64,000 nucleotides of DNA, from assembly GCA_903919455.1 (NCBI GenBank), contig CAIXIJ010000092.1, forward strand, positions 1-64,000, read 5' to 3'. Source of the DNA: an uncultured Acidimicrobiaceae bacterium (GTDB lineage: Bacteria > Actinomycetota > Acidimicrobiia > Acidimicrobiales > Ilumatobacteraceae). Both the position numbers and the translations under genes were made by a program. This document shows, one piece after another, positions 16,250 to 25,891 of this stretch; position 1 is the stretch's first letter, and each line of letters opens with the position of its first letter. The notes below the pieces were generated by a model, which searched no databases, had not been told where the DNA came from, and was given only the letters and a program-made list of their open reading frames with translations.

Positions 16250-16915
16250 ATGGATTCGCTTGGTCGGTTGAACAAGGAAATCTGCGAGTGTCGGCAGTGC
16301 CCACGTCTGGTGCAGTGGCGCGAGGACGTGGCGGTGGAAAAGCGCGCCGCATACCGCGATCAGACCTACTGGGGCCGCCCGGTGCCGGGGTTCGGCGACC
16401 CGAACGCGCGCATCCTGGTGTTGGGCCTTGCACCGGCTGCGCACGGAGCGAACCGAACGGGCCGGGTATTCACGGGCGATCGTTCCGGCGATTGGCTGTT
16501 TCGCTCGATGCACCATTCCGGTTTGGCGAACCAGCCCGAGAGCGTTGCTCGAGACGACGGACTCGCGCTCACCGATGCCTGGGTGTCGGCTGCGGTGCGG
16601 TGTGCCCCGCCGGGGAACAAGCCACTGCCCGCCGAGCGCGATGCGTGCCGGCCGTTCCTGCAACGAGAGTGGGGCCTGCTGAAGCGGTTGAAGGTCGTGG
16701 TGTGCCTGGGTGGATTCGCTCACGAGGCAGCATGCAGCGAACTGGGCATGCGGCCGCGGCCGAAGTTCGGTCACCTCGCCGAGGCCACAGCACCGAACGG
16801 TCTGGTGCTTCTGGGGTCGTTTCACCCGAGCCAACAGAACACGTTCACGGGGCGGCTCACCGAACCGATGCTGAACGCCGTGTTCGCCCGCGCCGTCGAA
16901 CTCGCCGAAGCCTGA
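16250..16915 (+). CDS. udgB: Type 5 uracil-DNA glycosylase (UdgB)
   Basis: A 221-residue Fe-S DNA glycosylase that removes uracil, and in this family also hypoxanthine and other bases, from DNA. Motif A is GLAPAAHGANRTGRVFTGD (about residues 64-82) and motif B is HPSQQNTFTGRLT near the C-terminus. Cysteines Cys14 and Cys17 (CRQC), one in VRCAPPG and one in VVVCLGG fit the [4Fe-4S] ligands. It diverges from the phosphatase operon with overlapping promoters. Confidence 0.93.
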   Translation: MDSLGRLNKEICECRQCPRLVQWREDVAVEKRAAYRDQTYWGRPVPGFGDPNARILVLGLAPAAHGANRTGRVFTGDRSGDWLFRSMHHSGLANQPESVARDDGLALTDAWVSAAVRCAPPGNKPLPAERDACRPFLQREWGLLKRLKVVVCLGGFAHEAACSELGMRPRPKFGHLAEATAPNGLVLLGSFHPSQQNTFTGRLTEPMLNAVFARAVELAEA

Positions 16916-16996
16916 ACCAGGGTCGCGTTCATCCCGAACGGGTGATGAGGTCTGCAGATTGCGGTGCGACAATCTCGGCCGACGAAAGGGATCACG

Positions 16997-18460
16997 ATGA
17001 GCAGGTTCGACAGCATTGCCGACGAGATTTCCGCACTCAGGTTCCACGACGGCCGACCATCGGTCGAAGCCGCGGAGACGTTGCGCGACCTGCTGCTCTT
17101 CCAGCGCGCGGTGCAGACGTACCTCTGGGCGTTACCGCTGCTGAACACGCTGGGCATGCAGGTGGGCTCGGAGGCTGCCTTCGGTGCCGGGTATCACGTA
17201 CTGCCCATTTGGAAGCGGCGACTCGACGCCAACACGCAGGTGACGACGCCGAACTCCGACATCCTCTACGCCATGAGCTACGTCGACCTCGGCGCGGATG
17301 GGCCGTTGGTGATGGACGCTCCGCCGATGTTGCAGGGGATCCTGCTCGACTACTGGCAGCGTCCCATCCCCGTCGATGGCGGCTCGTTCGCCGGCGATGT
17401 GGGTCTGGCTGGCCCCGACCGGGGCAAGGGTGGCAAGTTCCTCATCCTTCCGCCCGGCTACGACGGTCCGGTGCCTGATGACCACTTCGTGTATCGCTCG
17501 GGCACCAACCGGGTGTTCATCTTCCTTCGCGGATTCTTCCAGGATCCGAACGACCTCGCCCCTGCAGTGGCGCACCTCGAGCAGACTCGGGTGTACCCGC
17601 TCGGCAACGAGGCCGATGCCCGGCCGATGGTGTACCCCGATGCGTCGGGTGTGCCGGTCGACATGCTGCCGCTGTCGAATGGTTCGGCGTTCGCGCACCT
17701 GAAGGAGTTGCTCGATGCCGAGGGGCGGCACCTCGGCGGCGCCGATTGGCTCGGCATGCTGGCTGCGCTCGGCGTGGAAGAGGGCAGGCCATTCCAGCCC
17801 GATGAACGCACCACCGCGATGCTCGATCGCGCCGCCCGTACGGGCTACAAGATCAGCCGCATGATCGGCTTCCAGGAGGAAGTGAACGGTGTGTCGTACC
17901 GCGTGTACGACGACCGGCGCTGGATCAACCCGTTCGCGAATCGGTTCTCGGGCGATGCCAACACCGACATCGATCTCACCTGGACCGACAACACCCATGG
18001 CGATCGCGATCTCGACGCCCGCATCTGGTTCTTCACGAACTACTACTCGGTGAGCCCGGGCATGGTCTCTCGCGTTCCCGGCCAGGGGGCGAACTACTTC
18101 ATCGCCTTCACCGACGCCTCTGGCGATCCGCTCACCGGCAGCCACAGCTATCGCCTCACGTTGCCGCCCGATGTGCCGGCCGCCATCTTCTGGTCGCTCA
18201 CCCTGTACGACGCCGACACGGCGTCTGGCCTGGCCAACGGTCAGCCGTTCCCGTCGCTGGGTTCGCGCGACCTACCGGTGGCGCATGCCGACGGCAGTAC
18301 CGATCTGTTGCTCGGCCCTGAGGCCCCGGAGGGCAGGGAGGCGAACTGGTTGGCCACAGTGCCGGGCAAGGGCTTCTTCGGCGTCCTGCGGCTCTACGGG
18401 CCGCTGGAGGCGTCGTTCGATGGCTCGTGGCGCCCGGGCGATTTCGAGTTGCTGGCGTAG
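16997..18460 (+). CDS. DUF1254/DUF1214 domain protein
   Basis: A 487-residue protein with an N-terminal DUF1254 domain (about 45-180; TPNSDILYAMSYVDL) and a C-terminal DUF1214 domain (about 360-470; PPDVPAAIFWSLTLYD). Proteins of this pairing are common in environmental actinobacteria and proteobacteria and have no settled function. No signal peptide is visible. GAAAGGG precedes the ATG. The 81-bp gap before it shows no other gene. It converges on the P1 peptidase. Confidence 0.88.
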   Translation: MSRFDSIADEISALRFHDGRPSVEAAETLRDLLLFQRAVQTYLWALPLLNTLGMQVGSEAAFGAGYHVLPIWKRRLDANTQVTTPNSDILYAMSYVDLGADGPLVMDAPPMLQGILLDYWQRPIPVDGGSFAGDVGLAGPDRGKGGKFLILPPGYDGPVPDDHFVYRSGTNRVFIFLRGFFQDPNDLAPAVAHLEQTRVYPLGNEADARPMVYPDASGVPVDMLPLSNGSAFAHLKELLDAEGRHLGGADWLGMLAALGVEEGRPFQPDERTTAMLDRAARTGYKISRMIGFQEEVNGVSYRVYDDRRWINPFANRFSGDANTDIDLTWTDNTHGDRDLDARIWFFTNYYSVSPGMVSRVPGQGANYFIAFTDASGDPLTGSHSYRLTLPPDVPAAIFWSLTLYDADTASGLANGQPFPSLGSRDLPVAHADGSTDLLLGPEAPEGREANWLATVPGKGFFGVLRLYGPLEASFDGSWRPGDFELLA

Positions 18461-18507
18461 TCGCCACGCTTCGGAGACGCTGCCTGCGTTACTTGCGGCC
18501 GAATGGG

Positions 18508-19569
18508 TTAGGCGAGGTCGAGCAGTTGCAGCACGCGGGGCACGGGTAGACCCGGCACCACGTTGCCGCTAACACCATGAACGGTGTCGGCGACGAACAA
18601 CGCGTTCGAGACGGCTTCCTCGGTGGCATCCACCACGGCGGTGAAGACGTCGTTCAGTGAACCGTCGGCCAACAACTCCAGCGCCACCTTGCCCTCGGCA
18701 TCGCGCGGCAGGCGGTTCGCCGTGCTGACGGCGCAGAAGATGTCGCCGCTGCCGTGGTGCGCCACGGAGCCCATGCGCGCCAGGCCCAAGCCCACTCGCC
18801 GGGCGACGCGCTGCAGTTGTCGTGCATCGAGCGGCACATCGGTGAACACCACGCCAAGGCAGCTGCCCCCGGTGTCGAGGGTGGGCGCAGCGGCCAGCGC
18901 TTCGGCCGCCAACGCCTCGCCAACCAGACGGCCGCCGATACGCAGCTGCGAGCGGCCGCCGAAGTTGCACAGCAGCAGTACGCCCACCGTGCCGAGGCCA
19001 TCGAGCACTCTCGACGCAGTGCCGATGCCGGCTTTGTAACCCATGGTGACCATGCCGGTGCCGGCGCCCACCACGCCTTCGGCCACGGGCCCGTCGGTCG
19101 CTGCAGCGATGGCCTCGCGAGCGTGCGCCGCCGTTACCCAGCGTCGCTTCATGTCGTCGAGCCACGAGTCGTCGCACTCGCCGACCACGGGGATGACCAC
19201 TTCCTCGGCTCCGGCCTCGAACAGTTCATCCACCACTCCGTCGGCGACACGGCCGACCGAACTCGTGCCCGTGAGCATGATGGGCGTCTCGAGGATGCCC
19301 CACTCGGCGATCTCCACGCTGCCCGTCAGTTCGCCGGCGCCGTTCAACACTGCGGTGGCCGCTGGCATGGGACGCAGGAACAGGTCGAGCGGCACATCGG
19401 GGACGATGGCGGTCACGCCGGTGCGAGCCACCGGGTCGTCACTCCAGATGGTGACCTGGCCCACCCGAACGCCGGGCACATCGGTGATGGCGTTGTGCGG
19501 ACCGGTGGGTAGCGAGCCGAACGTGAGGCCGAGCGAACGGGGTCGGGGCCGGGGCAGCGGTGCGGGCAT
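18508..19569 (-). CDS. P1 family peptidase (DmpA/BapA-like)
   Basis: A 353-residue N-terminal-nucleophile hydrolase of the L-aminopeptidase D-Ala-esterase/amidase family. AITDVPGVRVGQVT and MGYKAGIGTASRV are typical. The self-cleavage site should be Gly-Ser in HHGSGDIF, giving a beta chain that begins at Ser274. Such enzymes release N-terminal residues from peptides or amides. It diverges from an S9 peptidase gene with only 24 bp between start codons, which argues for a shared role. TAGATT 7 nt upstream marks a leaderless start. Confidence 0.9.
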   Translation of the reverse strand: MPAPLPRPRPRSLGLTFGSLPTGPHNAITDVPGVRVGQVTIWSDDPVARTGVTAIVPDVPLDLFLRPMPAATAVLNGAGELTGSVEIAEWGILETPIMLTGTSSVGRVADGVVDELFEAGAEEVVIPVVGECDDSWLDDMKRRWVTAAHAREAIAAATDGPVAEGVVGAGTGMVTMGYKAGIGTASRVLDGLGTVGVLLLCNFGGRSQLRIGGRLVGEALAAEALAAAPTLDTGGSCLGVVFTDVPLDARQLQRVARRVGLGLARMGSVAHHGSGDIFCAVSTANRLPRDAEGKVALELLADGSLNDVFTAVVDATEEAVSNALFVADTVHGVSGNVVPGLPVPRVLQLLDLA

Positions 19570-19576
19570 GTTGGGC

Positions 19577-19586
19577 AATCTAGGCT
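19577..19586. promoter_or_regulatory. Overlapping divergent -10 boxes (AATCTAGGCT)
   Basis: Minus strand TAGATT (19577-19582) ends 7 nt before the ATG at 19569. Plus strand TAGGCT (19581-19586) ends 7 nt before the ATG at 19594. Both mRNAs would be leaderless, with start points about 25 bp apart, and each -35 region would lie inside the opposite gene. Confidence 0.6.
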
Positions 19587-19593
19587 CCCGCAC

Positions 19594-21438
19594 ATGACCG
19601 GGCAGATGCCGCAATGGTGGGTGGGTACCGATGAGTTCGGAGGCATCCCAAACCCTGGGCGGCCCGATGTGTCGCCGCCTCTCCACTGGCGGCTGGAGAT
19701 GGTGACCGCCACCGAGCGGCCGCGGCAGTGTGAGGTGTCGCCCGACGGCACCACGGTCGCGTTCATGCTGGACCGCGACACCTCCGACGTCTGGACCGTG
19801 CCGGTCGCTGGCGGCCCGGCTGTCCGTGTAACGACCGGTCGGCCGATTGCAGCGTTCTGGGAGGATGGCAATGCGGTCTGGTCGCCCGACGGCACGCGAC
19901 TCGCCTACGCCCAGGCTGGCCGAGTGATGGTGGTCGACGCGGCGGGCGGGTTGCCGAAGGATGTGTGCGCAGGGTCGGGTCCGGTGTGGCTGGGCGACGA
20001 CCAGATGATCATCGGGGTCGAGCGTGGGGATGCAACGGTGCTGGCGGTCGTCGACGTGGCGAACCCGTGGCCTCGGCCCATCGCTGTGGCCGGAGCGGAC
20101 TATGTGAACGCTGTCGTGTCGCCCGATGGCCGGCGACTTGCGTACACGCTGTTCCACCGCGACGATCTGAACTGCACGTCGCTGCATGTGGTGGAGTTGG
20201 CCACGGGCGTATCCACCATGGTGGTGCATCAGGCGGGCTTCCAGTTGCGCAGCCCGGCCTGGTCGCCCGACGGATCGCAGTTGGCGTACGCCAGCGAATG
20301 GCCAGGTTGGTACGAGGTGTTCGTGGTCGACGCCGCGGGCGAACTTCGGGCCCGACAGGTGACCACCGCCGAGGCGGACTTCGGTTCGCTGGAATGGTCG
20401 GCAGATGGCACCACCCTGTTGGCAACGCGCAGCCGCCGCGGTGTCACCGACCTCGTGCGGGTGCACCTTCCCGATGGCATGGTGGACGTGCTTGCGGCGG
20501 GTGGCACCTGGTCGTCGCCGCATGCGCTGCCCGACGGCGGTGTGGTGGCAGTGCACGAGAGCTTCACCATGCCGGCGCGGTTGTGTGTGGTGACGCCCCA
20601 GGGCGATGTTCGCGAACTCTTCGCTGCTGTCCCCGCCGCCGTGCGCACCGCTCCGCACATCGTGCCCGAGCACGTGAGCTACGAGTCGTTCGACGGCATG
20701 GAGGTGCACGGCTGGTTGTATCGGCCGGCCAACGCGTCGTCGGAGCGCCCGTGCCCGGCGGTGGTGCAGCCCCACGGTGGGCCCACCTCGGTCACCGGCG
20801 ACGAGTGGGATGGCGTCGCGCAGTACTTCCTCGACAAGGGGTACGCCTGGTTCGCTCCGAACTTCCGCGGCAGCACCTCCTACGGCCGCGACTACGAACG
20901 GGCGAACCACGGCGTGTGGGGCGTGGCCGACACACACGACTGCCTCGCCGCGCACGACCACCTCGCCACGCTCGACTGGGTCGACCCATCGCGCGTCGCC
21001 ATCTTTGGCGCCAGCTATGGCAGCTACATGGCGTTGCATTCGGTGGTTGATGATGGCGAACACCGATACGCGTGCGCGGTCAGCAAGTACGGCGACTGCG
21101 ACATCCTCACCTCGTGGGCGCAGGGCGACCTGGTGGGCCGCCTGGATCTCGAACGCATGATGGGCCACCCCCGTTCGGCGCGTTCCGAGTACGAGGCCGG
21201 CTCACCGATTCATCGGGTGGAGCACCTGCGCGCGCCCATCCTGGTGGCGCACGGCGAGCTCGACGATCGCGTGCACCCGAACCAGTCGAAGGAACTCGTG
21301 GCAGCGTTACGCGAACACGGCAAGCAGTTCGAGTACGTGACATACCCCACCGAAGGGCACGGTCTGCTGCGCACCGAACCGTTCCTGCACTTCCATCGCC
21401 GCCTCGAGCGGTTTCTCGACTGGTATCTGTTGCCGTGA
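19594..21438 (+). CDS. S9 family peptidase (acylaminoacyl/dipeptidyl peptidase)
   Basis: A 614-residue prolyl-oligopeptidase-type enzyme. Residues up to about 370 form WD40/TolB-like propeller repeats (LVWSPDG-like units such as VSPDGRRLAYT and WSPDGSQLAYASE). The C-terminal alpha/beta hydrolase has Ser474 (GASYGSYM), Asp557 (HGELDDRV) and His589 (TEGHG). It should cut dipeptides or acylated residues from short peptides in the cytosol. An esterase gene follows with overlapping start and stop codons, and an oligopeptide importer lies next. Confidence 0.92.
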   Translation: MTGQMPQWWVGTDEFGGIPNPGRPDVSPPLHWRLEMVTATERPRQCEVSPDGTTVAFMLDRDTSDVWTVPVAGGPAVRVTTGRPIAAFWEDGNAVWSPDGTRLAYAQAGRVMVVDAAGGLPKDVCAGSGPVWLGDDQMIIGVERGDATVLAVVDVANPWPRPIAVAGADYVNAVVSPDGRRLAYTLFHRDDLNCTSLHVVELATGVSTMVVHQAGFQLRSPAWSPDGSQLAYASEWPGWYEVFVVDAAGELRARQVTTAEADFGSLEWSADGTTLLATRSRRGVTDLVRVHLPDGMVDVLAAGGTWSSPHALPDGGVVAVHESFTMPARLCVVTPQGDVRELFAAVPAAVRTAPHIVPEHVSYESFDGMEVHGWLYRPANASSERPCPAVVQPHGGPTSVTGDEWDGVAQYFLDKGYAWFAPNFRGSTSYGRDYERANHGVWGVADTHDCLAAHDHLATLDWVDPSRVAIFGASYGSYMALHSVVDDGEHRYACAVSKYGDCDILTSWAQGDLVGRLDLERMMGHPRSARSEYEAGSPIHRVEHLRAPILVAHGELDDRVHPNQSKELVAALREHGKQFEYVTYPTEGHGLLRTEPFLHFHRRLERFLDWYLLP

Positions 21439-22178
21439 CAGGTTGCCCGCACTTCCTGTTCCTGCACGGTTACACCTCGCCTTGGCCGAAGGCACCGGTG
21501 TGGGAACGGCTGTTCCGGGAAGTCGGCAGCGGTGATGTGAAGGTGGTGGCACCGGCGGCCCCGAGTGGCGTGCATCGGCGCGACCCGTTCAACCCCCGAG
21601 GTCGGCCGAGTTGGTTCCGGTACGCGACCGACCATTCCGGCGAGGTGCCCCAGCAGTTCGATACTCCGCACGCGGGTGATCTTCACGATGTGATCGACGG
21701 GCCAGCGGACACTGCCCTGCTCGGTGTACTCGAGCGCGCTGTGCGTTCGGCCGGCGATGCCAGTCGCGTCGCGGTCGTCGGGGAATCGCAAGGTGGTGTG
21801 GTTGCTGCGGCGCTTGCCCTTCGGTGGAACCTCGAAAATCCGGGCCAGCATCTCGGGGCGGTGGGGTTGGTGCGAACAGCTGTCGACCCGGGCATCTGGA
21901 ATGGCATCACGCCACCTCGGTTCGCCACCCGGTTTCATGTGTTGCTCGGTGCCGCCGACGCCACATTCCGTCCGTACTTCGCGGTGAATTCGCTCGGTCC
22001 GTTGCTCGAGCACAATCGGTGCAGCACTGCTGAGGTGCCGAGCGCGTATCGATCGGCTGACGGCAACGTTGCCGTGGAACTGATGCCGGGCATTGGCCAC
22101 TCCGACTCGAACCGAGCGGTGTACCGCCGTTGTGTAGCCTTGCTGCATCGCGACTGGCTCGATGGTCCGCCCGACTGA
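21435..22178 (+). CDS. Alpha/beta hydrolase, carboxylesterase/thioesterase-like
   Basis: A 247-residue protein with the entry segment FLFLHGYTSPWPKAP, nucleophile elbow GESQGG (Ser118) and a C-terminal GIGHSDSN histidine. The layout resembles phospholipase/carboxylesterase-type hydrolases. Its GTG overlaps the stop of the S9 peptidase gene (GTGA), so the two are translationally coupled. The long open frame upstream of 21435 lies inside the peptidase gene and is ignored. Substrate unknown. Confidence 0.78.
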   Translation: MTGCPHFLFLHGYTSPWPKAPVWERLFREVGSGDVKVVAPAAPSGVHRRDPFNPRGRPSWFRYATDHSGEVPQQFDTPHAGDLHDVIDGPADTALLGVLERAVRSAGDASRVAVVGESQGGVVAAALALRWNLENPGQHLGAVGLVRTAVDPGIWNGITPPRFATRFHVLLGAADATFRPYFAVNSLGPLLEHNRCSTAEVPSAYRSADGNVAVELMPGIGHSDSNRAVYRRCVALLHRDWLDGPPD

Positions 22179-22225
22179 GCGTCCCATCCTCGCTGCGACA
22201 ACTTTTCACAGACTCTGGGGGAGCG

Positions 22226-23971
22226 ATGAAGAAGACGACACGCCTGGCCGGTGCTGCACTGGCCCTTGCGTCGGTGCTCGCAGCGTGTGGTGGCTCTGAC
22301 GGGGGCTCCAGCGGCGGCGGCGGATCGACAACGACTGCTCCGGGCGGTGAGGGTTCGAACACCACCATAGGGGGTGATGTCACGCCGACTGGTGTGCTCA
22401 AGGTGGGCACCATCAACGGCATCGATTCGTTGAACCCGTACAACTACGTCGAGGCGTCGAGCTACAACGCGATGTTGATGATCTTCCCGATGTTGGTGCA
22501 GTACAAGGCCGGCTCCGACGAGTTCGAGGGCGATCTGGCTAGTTCGTGGGAGGTCTCGGCGGATGGCAAGGAGTACACCTTCACGTTGAATCCCGGCACC
22601 TGGTCTGATGGAACTCCCATCACCGCCGCCGACGCTGCATGGACCATCAACACGACCGTGAAGTTCGCTGATGATGCCACTGCCGTGTCGGCCGGGGCGG
22701 TGTCGCACGTGGTGGAGGCCACAGCTCCGTCCGCCGACACCTTGGTGATCACGTACGACGCCGCCGTGTCGAACGTGCTGCCGCAGCTTCAGACGTTGTT
22801 CATCCTGCCCCAGCACGCATGGGAACCAATCGTCGGCGCCGACGGCGCTGGCCTGAAGACCTATGCGCCGCAGGAACAGTTGCCCATCGTGTCGGGCGGC
22901 GCTTACACCATCGAGAAGTGGGAGAAGGACGGCACCACCGTCTTCAAGGCCAATACCGACTTCTACGGGCCGAAGTCCAATGTGGAGGCCATCGCGCTGG
23001 TGCTCTACACGAACGAAGATGCACTGCTCGCCGACCTGAAGGCGGGCGAGGTCGACTGGGCCGACGAAGTGCCCATCGCTGCAGCCACGGCCCTGCAGGC
23101 GGAAGCTTCGGTGGTGGTGGAGGAAGTGCCCGGATCGCAGACCAACAACATCACATGGAACTCCAATCCCAAGAAGAAGAAGAACCGCGAGTTGCTCGAC
23201 CCGAAGGTGAAGCGAGCGATGTCGATGGCGATCGACCGCGAGGGGCTGATCGAAGTGGTGTACGGCGGTCATGCGGTCACCGTGGAAAGCATGGTGGGGC
23301 ATATCTCGGGAAGCTGGGAGAACGCGAACCTCGGTCCGTTGGCGATGGATGTCGATGCCGCCAACGCCGCGCTCGACGAACTCGGTTACCTCGCCGGCTC
23401 CGATGGCGTGCGCGTCGTGCCTGCTACCGATGACCAGCCCGAACACAAGATGAGCTACGAGGTGATGGTGCCCGACAGCCTGAACTTCAACGGCAAGCGG
23501 CAGTTCGAACTGGTAGCCGACAACATGAAGGCGATCGGTGTCGACCTCAAGCTGCTGTCCGGCGGCGACGCGACCGCCGCGTTCGCGTACGAGACCGGAG
23601 CCGACTGCGACGCTGCCGCCGGCACCGGGTACGCCGACTTCGACATCGCGATGTGGGACTGGGTCGGATACCGCGACCCCGACTTCATGCTGTCGGTCAC
23701 CACGAAGGCGCAGTGGTGCTCATGGAGCGATAGCGGGTACGACAACCCCGCGTACGACACGTTGTACGAGCAACAGGCAACGCTCATCGACGTGGCGGAG
23801 CGCAAGAAGGTGGTCGATGAGATGCAGCAGATCATCTACGACGACGTGGCGTACACCCAACTGGTCAACATGAACATGATCCACGCGTACCGCAGTGGGT
23901 GGACCGGGTTCCAACTCGACCTCAACGGCTACTCGAAGCGCTACTACACCGACGTGCGGCCGGCGGGTTGA
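22226..23971 (+). CDS. Peptide/nickel-type ABC importer, solute-binding lipoprotein
   Basis: A 581-residue family 5 extracellular solute-binding protein (SBP_bac_5). A lipoprotein signal ends LAACGG with lipidated Cys21, followed by a Gly/Ser/Thr-rich linker to about residue 50. The body has TLNPGTWSDGTPITAADAAW and a lobe-hinge ordering typical of DppA/OppA. It captures di- or oligopeptides outside the membrane. First gene of the five-gene transport operon, with a GGGGGAG site. Peptidase genes upstream support a peptide substrate. Confidence 0.92.
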   Translation: MKKTTRLAGAALALASVLAACGGSDGGSSGGGGSTTTAPGGEGSNTTIGGDVTPTGVLKVGTINGIDSLNPYNYVEASSYNAMLMIFPMLVQYKAGSDEFEGDLASSWEVSADGKEYTFTLNPGTWSDGTPITAADAAWTINTTVKFADDATAVSAGAVSHVVEATAPSADTLVITYDAAVSNVLPQLQTLFILPQHAWEPIVGADGAGLKTYAPQEQLPIVSGGAYTIEKWEKDGTTVFKANTDFYGPKSNVEAIALVLYTNEDALLADLKAGEVDWADEVPIAAATALQAEASVVVEEVPGSQTNNITWNSNPKKKKNRELLDPKVKRAMSMAIDREGLIEVVYGGHAVTVESMVGHISGSWENANLGPLAMDVDAANAALDELGYLAGSDGVRVVPATDDQPEHKMSYEVMVPDSLNFNGKRQFELVADNMKAIGVDLKLLSGGDATAAFAYETGADCDAAAGTGYADFDIAMWDWVGYRDPDFMLSVTTKAQWCSWSDSGYDNPAYDTLYEQQATLIDVAERKKVVDEMQQIIYDDVAYTQLVNMNMIHAYRSGWTGFQLDLNGYSKRYYTDVRPAG

Positions 23972-23993
23972 GCCCTTTGGCGAGTTTTCGTCC

Positions 23994-24977
23994 GTGACCA
24001 GGTACCTGCTGAAGCGTCTCGCATTCGCGGCGCTCACCATCTTCGCTGCGCTGACGGTGAACTTCATCCTGTTTCGGGCGTTGCCGGGCGATGCGGTTTC
24101 GGGACTGAAGTGCCGTCAGTGCACGCCTGAATTCAAGGAGGCGCAACGCGCCGCGTTGGGCCTCGATCAGTCGCTGTGGCAGCAGTACGTGTTGTACCTC
24201 AAGGGGTTGCTCCACGGCGACCTCGGCAACTCGTGGCGTCCGCCACATCCCACGGTCTGGTCGCAGCTCTGGGACCCGATCAAGCGCACCCTTCCGATGA
24301 TCCTTCTCGGCACCGTGTTCTCCGTGGTCATCGGGGTGTCCCTCGGTTTGCTCGCTGCGTGGCGGCGCGGCTCCATGCTCGACCGCACCGCCACGGGGAT
24401 GTCGTTGGCGGCATACTCCATGCCCACGCAGTGGCTCGCGCTGCTGATGGTGCTCTATCTGGCGGGCTGGCTCGGCCTGCCCACATCGGGAGTGAAGGAT
24501 CCGGATCTCGAGATCGCCCAACTGCTGGGCGACGTCGGTTGGTGGGAGCTGTTCATCGACCAGTTGCGCCACATGATTCTTCCGGCGCTGGCAATCGGCA
24601 TTGTGTTCGCTGGCGACTATGCCATCATCACTCGCTCGGCCTTGGTGGAGACGTTGAGCGAGGACTACGTGCTCACCGCTCGAGCCAAAGGCCTGTCGAG
24701 ATGGACCGTCATCCGACGGCACGCCCTGCCCAATGCGGCGTTGCCGATCGTCACCCTCATGGCGCTCTCCCTCGGCACGGTCGTCGGCGGCGTGTTGGTG
24801 GTGGAGTATGTGTTCTCATATTCAGGGATTGGCCTCACCGTGGTGCAAGCCATCTCCGAACGCGATTACCCGGTGTTGCAGGGAGCGTTCCTGCTGCTGA
24901 CGGTTGCGGTGGTGTTCGCCAACCTCTTTGCCGACCTCCTGTATCCGAAGCTGGACCCGAGGGTGGTCTTGCGATGA
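23994..24977 (+). CDS. ABC importer permease, DppB-like
   Basis: A 327-residue permease with about six membrane segments. It starts TRYLLKRLAFAALTIF like DppB/OppB and carries the ATPase-contact loop TARAKGLSRWTVIRRHALPNA. GTG start at 23994, 22 bp after the binding protein. The next permease overlaps by 4 bp. Confidence 0.92.
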   Translation: MTRYLLKRLAFAALTIFAALTVNFILFRALPGDAVSGLKCRQCTPEFKEAQRAALGLDQSLWQQYVLYLKGLLHGDLGNSWRPPHPTVWSQLWDPIKRTLPMILLGTVFSVVIGVSLGLLAAWRRGSMLDRTATGMSLAAYSMPTQWLALLMVLYLAGWLGLPTSGVKDPDLEIAQLLGDVGWWELFIDQLRHMILPALAIGIVFAGDYAIITRSALVETLSEDYVLTARAKGLSRWTVIRRHALPNAALPIVTLMALSLGTVVGGVLVVEYVFSYSGIGLTVVQAISERDYPVLQGAFLLLTVAVVFANLFADLLYPKLDPRVVLR

Positions 24978-25891
24978 CCGATGTCGCCAGTCAACCCGTT
25001 GCGCCGCACACGGTGTTCGCAGCACTGCGTCACAACCGCTCAGCGCAGATCGGGATAGGCCTACTGATGCTGTTCTTGGTGGCTGCGCTGTTCGGTTCGT
25101 GGCTTTCCCCGTACTCATTGTCGCCGTCGAAGGACGAGATCTTTCAGCCGCCGAGTCGGGCGCATTGGCTGGGCACCGACGACGCCGGGGTCGACATGCT
25201 GAGCCTCATCATCAGGGGCGCTCGCGTCTCGCTGCTGGTCGGCGTGGCATCGGCGTTGGTGGCGATGGTGATCGGCGGCACCGTTGGGGTGCTCACCGGA
25301 TACTTCGGTGGTCGCATCGACTCGGTACTGATGCGGGTAACCGACTACTTCCTCGTCATCCCCGACGTGCCACTGATGGTGGTTGCGGCTGCGCTGTTCG
25401 GTCGCTCGCTACAGAACATCATCCTCATCATTGCCCTCATCTACTGGGCGTCGACGGCGCGGATGATCCGCGCCCAGACGCGCAGCGTTCGGGAACGCAC
25501 CTACGTGCGACGATCCCGAGCCATGGGGGCCAGCAATGCACGGGTGTTGCTGACGCACGTCGTGCCCCAGGTGGTGCCGTTGCTCCTGGCACTCACCGTG
25601 CTGCAGGTGGCGCTGGGAATCTACGCCGAGACCTTCGTGACGTTCCTCGGGCTCGGAGATCCGTCTGCGGTGTCGTGGGGTTCCATCCTTCAGGCCGCCT
25701 CGGCCTCGAGCGCACAGACGAATGGGGCATGGTGGTCGGTGGTTCCACCCGGTCTCTGCGTCACCATGGTGGTGGTTGGCTTCACGCTCGTCGGGCAGGC
25801 ACTCGAGGAAGAACTCAACCCGCGCTTGCGGGTCGGCCACCTGTCGTTCCGCCACTTCAGTCTGCGCATTCGGGAAGTCGAACATGGCTGA
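24974..25891 (+). CDS. ABC importer permease, DppC-like
   Basis: A 305-residue permease. It shows the DppC/OppC segment HWLGTDDAGVDMLSLIIRGARVSL near residue 60 and the loop RRSRAMGASNARVLLTHVVP that docks to the ATPase. ATGA overlap with the preceding permease shows translational coupling. The long open frame before 24974 lies in another reading frame of that permease. Confidence 0.92.
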   Translation: MTDVASQPVAPHTVFAALRHNRSAQIGIGLLMLFLVAALFGSWLSPYSLSPSKDEIFQPPSRAHWLGTDDAGVDMLSLIIRGARVSLLVGVASALVAMVIGGTVGVLTGYFGGRIDSVLMRVTDYFLVIPDVPLMVVAAALFGRSLQNIILIIALIYWASTARMIRAQTRSVRERTYVRRSRAMGASNARVLLTHVVPQVVPLLLALTVLQVALGIYAETFVTFLGLGDPSAVSWGSILQAASASSAQTNGAWWSVVPPGLCVTMVVVGFTLVGQALEEELNPRLRVGHLSFRHFSLRIREVEHG

